Origin: Vallitaleaceae bacterium
Lineage (GTDB): Bacteria; Bacillota; Clostridia; Lachnospirales; Vallitaleaceae
Assembly (NCBI GenBank): GCA_027858555.1
Contig: JAQICP010000231.1
Span: forward strand, 1 to 7,543
Direction of reading: 5' to 3'
Length of the DNA stretch: 7,543 nucleotides
Part shown: positions 1-6,516 of the stretch, piece after piece
How positions within the stretch are numbered: the first letter of the stretch is position 1
Layout: every line of letters begins with the position of its first letter
The notes under the pieces: generated by a model
What the model was told of the DNA's origin: nothing
The model's database searches: none
What the model saw: only the letters and a program-made list of their open reading frames with translations
Made by a program: the position numbers and the translations under genes

Positions 1-1
1 G

Positions 2-226
2 CGTAGCCTTCAAGATGAAACAGTAGGAGAAGTAAGACAAGCAATTAATCAGCTCAGCACAGAGCATAAGGCAATTATTATTCTTCGAGAAATCAATCAA
101 TATAATTATAATGAGATTGCCGAGATACTAGATTGCAGTCTGGGAACTGTGAAATCCAGAATTGCAAGAGCAAGAAATTCACTAAAAGAAATAATAATTA
201 GTAATAGGGAACAAAACACAACTTAG
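2..226 (+). CDS. ECF-type RNA polymerase sigma factor, C-terminal part (5' truncated by window edge)
   Basis: The last 74 codons of a sigma-70 family factor are open from the window edge to a TAG at 224-226. The visible part is sigma region 4, the helix-turn-helix that reads the -35 element. It has the usual layout: a leucine-rich first helix ending in ILREIN, then YNYNEIAEILD, a short turn (CSLGTVKSR) and the recognition helix with RARNSL near the end. The EIAEIL and GTVKSR-RAR signatures are typical of extracytoplasmic function (ECF) sigma factors. Region 2, which would settle the subgroup, lies outside the window. The next gene, 70 bases downstream, is a zinc-finger membrane anti-sigma factor, which fits an ECF sigma/anti-sigma pair. 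I cannot name the regulon. The call is firm at family level. Confidence 0.93.
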   Translation, partial: RSLQDETVGEVRQAINQLSTEHKAIIILREINQYNYNEIAEILDCSLGTVKSRIARARNSLKEIIISNREQNTT

Positions 227-232
227 CTCGTC
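207..232 (+). promoter_or_regulatory. Candidate ECF-sigma promoter ahead of the anti-sigma gene
   Basis: GGGAAC at 207-212, then exactly 16 bases, then CGTC at 229-232. This matches the arrangement of Bacillus subtilis ECF promoters (an AAC-containing -35, 16-base spacer, CGTC or CGTA -10). It overlaps the last codons of the sigma gene, and transcription would start near 239, about 58 bases before the anti-sigma ATG. An autoregulated sigma/anti-sigma locus is common, but such a promoter is more usually found ahead of the sigma gene itself. The match is seen in the sequence; its function is inferred. Confidence 0.4.
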
Positions 233-281
233 ATATAATTAGGTGTTAAAATCGTAATGATAGTAAGTAATATTATAGAAG

Positions 282-289
282 AAAGGAGG
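282..289 (+). promoter_or_regulatory. Ribosome binding site of the anti-sigma gene
   Basis: AAAGGAGG lies 7 bases before the ATG at 297. It is a near-perfect anti-16S match and the strongest ribosome binding site in the window. It fixes the start of the anti-sigma factor and suggests that this protein is made efficiently, as expected if it must at least match its sigma factor. Confidence 0.85.
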
Positions 290-296
290 CCATACA

Positions 297-1205
297 ATGG
301 AATGTTCTAAAATATTGGACATGATGAATGATTATATAGATGGTAGTTTAACACTTGAAGAAATTACATTAGTTGAAGCACATCTAGATAGTTGTCATGG
401 GTGTGCTGCGGAATATGAGTTTATGAAAAACATGATTGTAGAGCTAAGTTCAATAGATGAAATAGCTATACCAGATACTTTACATCATGATATCATGAAA
501 AGAATTCACCAGGAAACACCAGTCAAACATCCATATAGGTGGATCAAACCAATTACATCTATTGTAGCAGCTGCCTTCCTTTTATTTGTGGTTTTTAGTG
601 TCATAAGTGGTAATGATATATTGCAGCTTAATAAAACGAATGAAGACACTATAATGGCCACAGATAATTCTGCTGATGGTGCAACTGGTACACATAGTCC
701 ATTTGAAGTCGCTACAAAAGCAGATAGAGATCAAGAAGAGCGGTTTAGTGATGAAGTAACCAGTTCTGATGCTGCCAGTGATATGGCCCAGGCGCCTATG
801 ATGGATACTGAAGTATCAGAGAGTACCATGATAACAACTGAAGATGCAGCTCCAATGCCTGTACCAGACGGTACAACTGAAACTGATGAAGGTGACACGA
901 TTACAGTTGACGATGTTGGTACCACCGACGCCACCGCCGAAGAGCCGAGTGATGCGAATGATGCTATCATGGTGGGTGGTGTTAATCCTCCGGTTTCTGA
1001 AGAAAAGAGCGACAATGCCTTGTCCGTTGAATATGGTGATGATAGTCTTGATGAGCATGTCGTATACAGTGAAGAACTAGAGACGTTTGATGATACCAAA
1101 AGTCAAAGTGTCCTAGATATTGTGATTTACATCCTTATTGGATTTGGTGTCGTGTTAATAGGCATAATCATATACCGATTGTTTTTTCATAATAAAAGTA
1201 CTTAA
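297..1205 (+). CDS. Zinc-finger membrane anti-sigma factor with two membrane segments and an acidic outer loop
   Basis: This 302-residue protein probably binds and holds the upstream ECF sigma factor. Residues 1-70 form a cytoplasmic zf-HC2 (ZAS) anti-sigma domain: Cys3, then His29-x3-Cys33-x2-Cys36, the usual zinc motif, followed by helices. A hydrophobic segment at about 86-104 crosses the membrane. Residues 106-271 are hydrophilic and probably disordered, with about 44 Asp/Glu against 6 Lys/Arg by hand count, plus many Thr, Ser and Ala. A second hydrophobic segment at about 273-295 ends in RLFFHNKST, so both ends should be cytoplasmic by the positive-inside rule. The start is set by AAAGGAGG at 282-289. 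The gene sits 70 bases after the sigma gene and ends 8 bases before a strong terminator. The family and partner assignment is solid; the signal sensed is unknown. The linker shows no recognisable sensor domain, so it may act as a tether or protease target (inference). Confidence 0.88.
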   Translation: MECSKILDMMNDYIDGSLTLEEITLVEAHLDSCHGCAAEYEFMKNMIVELSSIDEIAIPDTLHHDIMKRIHQETPVKHPYRWIKPITSIVAAAFLLFVVFSVISGNDILQLNKTNEDTIMATDNSADGATGTHSPFEVATKADRDQEERFSDEVTSSDAASDMAQAPMMDTEVSESTMITTEDAAPMPVPDGTTETDEGDTITVDDVGTTDATAEEPSDANDAIMVGGVNPPVSEEKSDNALSVEYGDDSLDEHVVYSEELETFDDTKSQSVLDIVIYILIGFGVVLIGIIIYRLFFHNKST

Positions 1206-1212
1206 TAATATT

Positions 1213-1243
1213 GGGAGCTAGTAATCTAGCTCTCTTTTTTTTT
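1213..1243 (+). terminator. Intrinsic terminator of the sigma/anti-sigma unit
   Basis: A 9-bp stem (1213-1221 with 1226-1234, one G-T pair) closes a 4-base loop (TAAT) and is followed at once by nine T residues (1235-1243). The core is GAGCTAG / CTAGCTC. It starts 8 bases after the anti-sigma stop codon and lies just before the polA promoter, so it insulates the two units. Confidence 0.93.
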
Positions 1244-1246
1244 AGG

Positions 1247-1275
1247 TTCCCAAAGCGCTACTCATTTGTTATAAT
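1247..1275 (+). promoter_or_regulatory. Probable housekeeping promoter of polA-coaE (extended -10)
   Basis: A perfect -10 TATAAT at 1270-1275 is preceded by TG at 1267-1268, giving an extended -10. A 4-of-6 match to the -35 (TTCCCA, 1247-1252) lies at the ideal 17-base spacing. It begins 4 bases after the T-run of the preceding terminator. Transcription would start near 1282, leaving a leader of roughly 107 bases before the polA ATG. Confidence 0.75.
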
Positions 1276-1388
1276 AGTGAGTGATTAAACGTTGTTTAAA
1301 ATGAAACGCCCATATTGCGGTCAGATGACATGATTTGATTAAGGTAGCATTGCAATACAAGGTTAAAAAGGACGGTAAAATACTTAAT

Positions 1389-4028
1389 ATGAATAAATCA
1401 GACAAATTATTACTGATAGATGGTAATAGTATTATGAACAGGGCTTTTTTTGGCATTAGGGAACTGACTAATTCAAAAGGGGTTCACACCAATGGTATTT
1501 TTGGTTTCCTTAATATACTATTTAAAACCATTGAAGAGGAAGAGGCCACTAATGTGGTAGTTGCGTTTGATTTGAAAGCGCCAACATTTCGTCATAAACT
1601 ATATGATGCCTATAAAGGCAATCGGTCTTCCATGCCAGATGAATTACGAGAACAGATGCCACTCATCAAATCATTACTTAAAAAAATGAATATTTCTATT
1701 TGTGAAATTGAAGGTTATGAAGCAGATGATGTCCTTGGCACTTTAGCATATATGGGTCAGGGTGCATCGTATGAAGTAACCCTTCTTTCTGGTGATAAGG
1801 ATATGCTACAGTTAGCAACCAAGCATATCAAAATTAACATACCAAAAACTTCAAAAGGTCAAACAACGACAGAAAGCTATTATGACCAAGAAGTCATGGA
1901 ACGATATAATGTGACCCCAAAAGAATTCATAGACGTTAAGGGCTTAATGGGTGACAGTTCCGATAATATTCCAGGCGTTGCAGGCATAGGTGAAAAAACT
2001 GCTTCAAAATTGATTCATCAGTACAAGACAATAGAAGGTGTATATGAGCACTTAAGTGAGTTGACACCCAATATTGCTGGTAAACTTGAAGGGAACTATG
2101 ATATAGCATTGCTTAGCCGAGAGCTGGCAACAATCAAGCTTGATTGCGAAGTAGCACTACCCCTGGGCGAGACAAAGATTGAAGAGATGTTCAATGAAGA
2201 AGCCTATCACGTTTTTAAAGAACTGGAATTGAAAACATTTTACAATAGGTTTGCAATTGAAGACAGTGTAATGGAAGAAGTCATTAACGACATAACGATT
2301 ATTCCAGTGGAAAATCAGGCGGTCTTTTACGAGGCTATCAAGAAAGCTGATGAGCTTTGTTATGACCTATACATAGATGAAGGATTTGTAGCACTTACCC
2401 TATATGCAGATGAAAAAGTCTATTATGCCGATCAAGTCATGATGCAGGTGGATCAACTTTTTAATATTGTGAGTGCCATATTAGATGACGATTCAAAAGA
2501 AGTCATTACCTATAATTTAAAGTCTCAGCTTCATCACATAAATTATAAGAAAATGCATCTTAATTTATATGATTTATCAGTTGTGGGTTATCTTATTAAC
2601 CCTAATACAGATACTTACGGCATTGATGATTTGGTAAGTGAATATATGAACCAATCCTACTTAAGTTTAATTGAAAAACTAGGTAAGGGTAAATCTAATA
2701 TTTCCATGAATCTCATAGATGAAACAGAGCGTATGAACTACTTGTCTCTTGGTACATTTTATCTTAAGAAATTAGCTCAGATTATGAAAGCCTCTTTGGC
2801 GGACATCGGTATGGAAGATTTATATATGGAGATTGAGTTGCCTTTACTATATGTGTTGAAAAGTATGGAATCTGTAGGTATTAAAGTTGATGTGAGTGCA
2901 CTAAAGGCGTATCAATCCATGCTAGGTGCCAAAATCGAATTGGTTGAAACGGAAATATATAAGCTGGCAGGAGAAAACTTCAATATCAATTCACCAAAGC
3001 AACTAGGTGTGATTTTATTCGAAAAATTAAATTTGCCCATGGCGAAAAAAACAAAAACCGGTTATTCAACAGCGGTTGGCGTCCTAGAAAAATTAATGGA
3101 TAAGCATCCTATCATTGACCAAGTAATGAGTTATAGGACTTTAGCTAAACTCAAATCTACCTATGCAGATGGCTTGTTTAACTACATTAGTTCAGATGGG
3201 CGCATTCATACTACTTATAGCCAGAAAACGGCCGCAACGGGCCGTTTAAGCAGCGTAGACCCTAACTTACAGAACATTCCGATCCGTCTACCCATAGGAA
3301 GAGAGATTAGAAAAGTCTTTGTACCTAAAGAGGGCTACGTTTTTGTAGATGCCGATGATTCTCAGATTGAACTTAGATTGTTAGCCCATCTATCAGGTGA
3401 TGAAACTTTTATCAAGGCATTTAATGATGGTGAAGACATCCATGCAATCACAGCTGCCAAAGTATTTCATGTGCCATACGAAGCGGTTACGACCACACTG
3501 AGACGTAATGCCAAAGCGGTTAATTTTGGTATTGTCTACGGTATTAGTCCTTACGGTCTCAGTCAAGATCTAAATATTCCAGTCAAGGAAGCCGCTAATT
3601 ATATCGAGCAGTATTTTGAAAAGTATCCAAAAGTCAAATCTTTCTTGGACAAAACGGTATCAGATGCCAAAGAACGTGGCTATACAACAACCATGTATGA
3701 CCGGGTTAGACCGATTCCAGAACTCAGCTCTAGTAACTTTATGCAGCGGGCTTTTGGAGAGCGGATTGCAATGAATACACCGATTCAAGGAAGTGCTGCG
3801 GATATTATGAAAGTCGCTATGATTAATGTGTACAAACGCCTTGACGCTGAGAAGCTAGATGCTAACTTGATATTACAAGTCCATGATGAGTTAGTGATAG
3901 AGGTTAAAGAAGCGTTGAGTCTACAGGTACAACAATTACTAATTGAAGAGATGGAACAAGCAACACATATCAGTGTGCCTTTAACAGTTGATGCGCATAT
4001 TGGTAAGAACTGGTATGATGCAAAGTAA
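1389..4028 (+). CDS. polA: DNA polymerase I (5'-3' exonuclease plus polymerase; degenerate 3'-5' exonuclease domain)
   Basis: PolA fills repair gaps and replaces Okazaki RNA primers. From the ATG at 1389 the product has 879 residues, normal for Firmicutes PolA. Residues 1 to about 290 are the 5'-3' nuclease, with metal-binding acids in LLLIDGNS, E111-A-D113-D114, GD136KD138 and GD189SSD192, followed by the GIGEKTA helix-hairpin-helix. About 300-480 is the 3'-5' exonuclease fold without its catalytic acids: D326-L-Y328 where E. coli has DTE, Q380 where E. coli has Asp424, and the last motif also lost. Proofreading is therefore probably absent, as in Bacillus-type enzymes. The polymerase follows: motif A around D656 (DADDSQIELR), motif B R705-x3-K709-x3-F713, and motif C H832-D833-E834. 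Motif A has Asp657 where Tyr is usual. The frame is open back to a TTG at 1335, but the ATG matches the family N-terminus (KLLLIDGNS). Its best Shine-Dalgarno, AAGGA at 1368-1372, is 16 bases away, which is long. coaE follows 17 bases later, probably co-transcribed. Confidence 0.97.
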   Translation: MNKSDKLLLIDGNSIMNRAFFGIRELTNSKGVHTNGIFGFLNILFKTIEEEEATNVVVAFDLKAPTFRHKLYDAYKGNRSSMPDELREQMPLIKSLLKKMNISICEIEGYEADDVLGTLAYMGQGASYEVTLLSGDKDMLQLATKHIKINIPKTSKGQTTTESYYDQEVMERYNVTPKEFIDVKGLMGDSSDNIPGVAGIGEKTASKLIHQYKTIEGVYEHLSELTPNIAGKLEGNYDIALLSRELATIKLDCEVALPLGETKIEEMFNEEAYHVFKELELKTFYNRFAIEDSVMEEVINDITIIPVENQAVFYEAIKKADELCYDLYIDEGFVALTLYADEKVYYADQVMMQVDQLFNIVSAILDDDSKEVITYNLKSQLHHINYKKMHLNLYDLSVVGYLINPNTDTYGIDDLVSEYMNQSYLSLIEKLGKGKSNISMNLIDETERMNYLSLGTFYLKKLAQIMKASLADIGMEDLYMEIELPLLYVLKSMESVGIKVDVSALKAYQSMLGAKIELVETEIYKLAGENFNINSPKQLGVILFEKLNLPMAKKTKTGYSTAVGVLEKLMDKHPIIDQVMSYRTLAKLKSTYADGLFNYISSDGRIHTTYSQKTAATGRLSSVDPNLQNIPIRLPIGREIRKVFVPKEGYVFVDADDSQIELRLLAHLSGDETFIKAFNDGEDIHAITAAKVFHVPYEAVTTTLRRNAKAVNFGIVYGISPYGLSQDLNIPVKEAANYIEQYFEKYPKVKSFLDKTVSDAKERGYTTTMYDRVRPIPELSSSNFMQRAFGERIAMNTPIQGSAADIMKVAMINVYKRLDAEKLDANLILQVHDELVIEVKEALSLQVQQLLIEEMEQATHISVPLTVDAHIGKNWYDAK

Positions 4029-4045
4029 TATTAAGGGGAAAGTAT

Positions 4046-4651
4046 ATGATTATTATAGGATTGGTTGGTGGCATTGGCTCTGGTAAGTCCCTTCTAGCAA
4101 ATGTTTTTGAAAATTTATATAATGCCTATATCATATCCGATGATGAGGTCGGGCACCAATCCATGATGCCAACCGGCCTCGCATACCAGCAGGTTATTGA
4201 CTTATTAGGCACGCGTATCATTGATGAAGATGGTTTCATTGATCGATTGGTAGTTAGTGACATTGTTTTTAAAGACCATAACTTGCTAATAGCATTAAAC
4301 CGGATCATACATAGGGTTGTGTTTGATTATTTAAAGGAAACCATTGATTATCTGAAGGAACAGGATAGTTATGATTTCATAATGATTGAGGCAGCACTAC
4401 TGATTGTAGATGAATTCATGCCCCTGATAGACCGATTATGGTATGTAAAAGTTGACGTTGATATCATGGTTAAGCGATTGATTCAGAGTCGCCATATAAG
4501 TAAGGAACAGATTGAACGAATTATGGAAGCTCAACCAGAAGTGGCATTTTATGAGACATATGCAGATGTCATACTAAATAATAATGATAGTTTGGAAAGT
4601 TGTTTAAACCAAATCTATAATGAGGTAGCATACCTTACGCAAAATAAGTGA
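4046..4651 (+). CDS. coaE: Dephospho-CoA kinase
   Basis: CoaE phosphorylates the 3'-hydroxyl of dephospho-CoA with ATP, the last step of coenzyme A synthesis in the cytosol. The 201 residues match the family length of about 200. The P-loop is G8-G-I-G-S-G-K14-S15, with Leu16 where Thr is usual. Asp33 and His37 in SDDEVGH correspond to the substrate-binding acid motif near residue 33 of the family. FIDR (about 69-72) followed by DIVF and later LNRIIH matches the family's middle block, and ALLIVDEF plus LWYVKVD the core strand region. SRHISKEQIERIMEAQ (about 150-165) is the lid helix ending in the conserved Gln. AAGGGG at 4033-4038 sits 7 bases before the ATG. The gene lies 17 bases after polA, an order common in Firmicutes, and shares its transcript. 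The sequence is somewhat divergent from textbook CoaE, but no key residue is clearly missing. Confidence 0.93.
   Translation: MIIIGLVGGIGSGKSLLANVFENLYNAYIISDDEVGHQSMMPTGLAYQQVIDLLGTRIIDEDGFIDRLVVSDIVFKDHNLLIALNRIIHRVVFDYLKETIDYLKEQDSYDFIMIEAALLIVDEFMPLIDRLWYVKVDVDIMVKRLIQSRHISKEQIERIMEAQPEVAFYETYADVILNNNDSLESCLNQIYNEVAYLTQNK
4592..4621 (+). promoter_or_regulatory. Possible internal promoter for the binding-protein gene
   Basis: TTGGAA (4592-4597, 4 of 6 to the -35 consensus), an 18-base spacer and a perfect TATAAT (4616-4621) lie inside the last codons of coaE. Transcription would start near 4628, about 64 bases before the lipoprotein ATG. In AT-rich DNA such a match can arise by chance, so this is tentative. 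It would let the binding protein be expressed apart from polA-coaE. Confidence 0.35.
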
Positions 4652-4691
4652 TTTAAAGAATATAGTAAGCAGATTAATTTGGAGGACTAAA

Positions 4692-6392
4692 ATGAAGTTA
4701 AAAAGTTTAATAATTAAGCCCTTGGTGTTGGCCATGGTGATGATCAGTGTTTTATTAGTAATAGTTGCTTGCAAAAATACGGACCTAGATATATCTGATG
4801 ACAATGCTGATTTGGTAGACTCTGACGGAAACATAGTTACCACGCCCATTGATGATAGTGATAGCGATCAGGTTATTGAAGAACCCCCGGCTGTTATTGT
4901 GATTGAACCAACCTATGGCGGTACAATCAAACTCGCAATGGAGAATCCTACAACCATGTCACCAATTGATAATACGAATAAGAGTGTGGATGAAGTACTT
5001 AGGCTCATATATGAACCTTTATTCAAAATCAACGAGCAATTCGAGCCCGTACCTGTACTTGTTGAAAGCTATGAATATGATGCCGCTAACAAGTCGTTGG
5101 CAATAAGATTAAAAGCAGATATTCTGTTTCATGATGGTTCGGTTTTAACAACAAATGACGTTAAGTATACAATCGATCAGATGAAGAAAAATACGGGTGT
5201 ATACGCAAGCAAGCTAGTTAATGTTGCTTATATGACAATAGTAGATGATAATGAAATGATTATCTACTTTGATGAAAATTATGCATTCTATCTATACGAT
5301 ATGAATATTCCTATTGTATCAAAGGCATATAACAATTCTGATGAATTTGACCCCTTACTGGCTAATGGCACCGGACCTTATAAGGAAGTGGATTTTACTG
5401 CCATGCAAAACCTGAAACTTGAAGTTTTTGAAGGGTGGCATGAGGCAGTGCCATATATTAGTCAGATTGAATGTGTCATCACCAGGGAAGAATCTGCGGA
5501 GCGTACAGCTTTTGAACAAGCATTAATTGACATGTATGTGCCTTCTCAATTGGATTGGCGTACCTATTCTGAGATTGAGGTTAAACCAATAGAATATACC
5601 ACCTCCTACCTTGATATCGTTGGCTTTAATTTCCAAAGTGAATTGCTGAATGATATTGATTTTAGACAAGCCATTGCATATGCAATTGACAGAGAAGCAA
5701 TATTATCCACACAATATCTTGACCATGGTGTCATAACAGATGGGATCTTGCATCCTGATAATTATTTGTTATCAGAGGACGATAGAGAGATTATATATGA
5801 TGGCAATCTAATTACCGCCAAAGCATTACTTGACGGGGTTGATCTTGTCGATAGTAATGATGATGGATTTTTTGAAGATCCTATCTTAGGTAATGGTGAA
5901 AATATCCAGTTAAGGTTATTGGTTAATAGTAGCAATCAGTTGCGAATGGGTATGGCAGAGATGATTATGGATGACTTAGCAGAGCTTGGGATTGAGCTAG
6001 TGATTGACCAGCTGGATCGTGAAGGTTTTTATGCAGCTTTAGACATGGGCGACTATGATCTGGTACTGACAGGCTGGAAAATATCTGAGAAGCCTGACTA
6101 TATGGGGTTATTTCATAGTAAATATACGGAGCTTGGCTATAATTTCATCAATTACAGTAATCTGGAGATGGATTTAGCGCTTGAGGCTATATATACATCA
6201 AGTGATGTGGATATACTAAAAGACAAGATAGAGGCATTCAATGATTTGTTTGCAACTGAATTGCCTTATTTCCCTATTGCATTTAGTAATTCAGCCATCC
6301 TGACTAATGAACATGTTTATGGCTTGCTCAGACCATCAACAGATGATGTTTATAACAATATGGATCATATATATATATACGACGCTCAGTAA
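4692..6392 (+). CDS. Oligopeptide/nickel-type ABC transporter substrate-binding lipoprotein (SBP_bac_5 family)
   Basis: This 566-residue extracytoplasmic solute-binding protein belongs to the family that includes OppA, DppA and NikA. A signal peptide (residues 1-26, Lys-rich start then a long hydrophobic run) ends in lipobox I-V-A-C27, so the protein should be lipid-anchored outside the membrane. Residues 28-75 are an acidic linker rich in Asp and Pro. The binding fold starts at YGGTIKLAMENP. Family landmarks are EPLF with PVLVESYEYD, F146-HDGS with the following DVKYTIDQM, G226-TGPYK, DFR325QAIAYAIDREAIL, and the acidic Gly turn D387-S-N-D-D-G-F-F-E395 that aligns with the D-x-DGDG turn common in the family. 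GGAGG at 4681-4685 is 6 bases before the ATG. It lies 40 bases after coaE. No permease or ATPase gene is adjacent, so the ligand cannot be told from context; peptides are the default guess. Confidence 0.92.
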   Translation: MKLKSLIIKPLVLAMVMISVLLVIVACKNTDLDISDDNADLVDSDGNIVTTPIDDSDSDQVIEEPPAVIVIEPTYGGTIKLAMENPTTMSPIDNTNKSVDEVLRLIYEPLFKINEQFEPVPVLVESYEYDAANKSLAIRLKADILFHDGSVLTTNDVKYTIDQMKKNTGVYASKLVNVAYMTIVDDNEMIIYFDENYAFYLYDMNIPIVSKAYNNSDEFDPLLANGTGPYKEVDFTAMQNLKLEVFEGWHEAVPYISQIECVITREESAERTAFEQALIDMYVPSQLDWRTYSEIEVKPIEYTTSYLDIVGFNFQSELLNDIDFRQAIAYAIDREAILSTQYLDHGVITDGILHPDNYLLSEDDREIIYDGNLITAKALLDGVDLVDSNDDGFFEDPILGNGENIQLRLLVNSSNQLRMGMAEMIMDDLAELGIELVIDQLDREGFYAALDMGDYDLVLTGWKISEKPDYMGLFHSKYTELGYNFINYSNLEMDLALEAIYTSSDVDILKDKIEAFNDLFATELPYFPIAFSNSAILTNEHVYGLLRPSTDDVYNNMDHIYIYDAQ

Positions 6393-6428
6393 TAGTTTGA
6401 TTATTGCTAATTTACAAGCACTACCCAA

Positions 6429-6458
6429 TTGATTATAGGAACGACAGTGTGATATGAT
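6429..6458 (+). promoter_or_regulatory. Candidate extended -10 promoter of the FtsA-like gene
   Basis: TTGATT (6429-6434), an 18-base spacer and TATGAT (6453-6458) preceded by TG at 6450-6451. Each hexamer is 4 or 5 of 6 to consensus, and the extended -10 strengthens it. Transcription would start near 6465, about 50 bases before the ATG. A second -10-like TATAAT at 6474-6479 lacks a matching -35. I see no terminator in the 6393-6516 gap, so read-through from the upstream gene is also possible. Confidence 0.45.
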
Positions 6459-6516
6459 AAGTCTAGCAGTTAATATAATTGATTGCCAGAACAGAAATAA
6501 AGACTTGGAGTGACAG

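Noticed and set aside
234..239. TATAAT between sigma and anti-sigma genes as a housekeeping -10
   Set aside because: No -35-like hexamer lies at 16-18 bases upstream; the overlapping ECF-type match explains the site better.
731..1099. 122-codon minus-strand frame opposite the anti-sigma linker
   Set aside because: Its Ser/Val-rich translation mirrors the acidic low-complexity linker on the other strand, and it has no family resemblance.
1301..1333. Ten-codon open frame (MKRPYCGQMT) in the polA leader, a possible regulatory upstream peptide
   Set aside because: It has no Shine-Dalgarno sequence, no obvious attenuator hairpin follows, and a frame this short is expected by chance.
1335..1388. 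18-codon N-terminal extension of PolA from a TTG start
   Set aside because: There is no ribosome binding site before 1335, and PolA proteins begin immediately before the KLLLIDGNS segment, as the ATG at 1389 does.
6367..6379. Short AT dinucleotide run at the end of the lipoprotein gene
   Set aside because: It is only about six units, lies in coding sequence (HIYIYD), and is unremarkable in AT-rich DNA.
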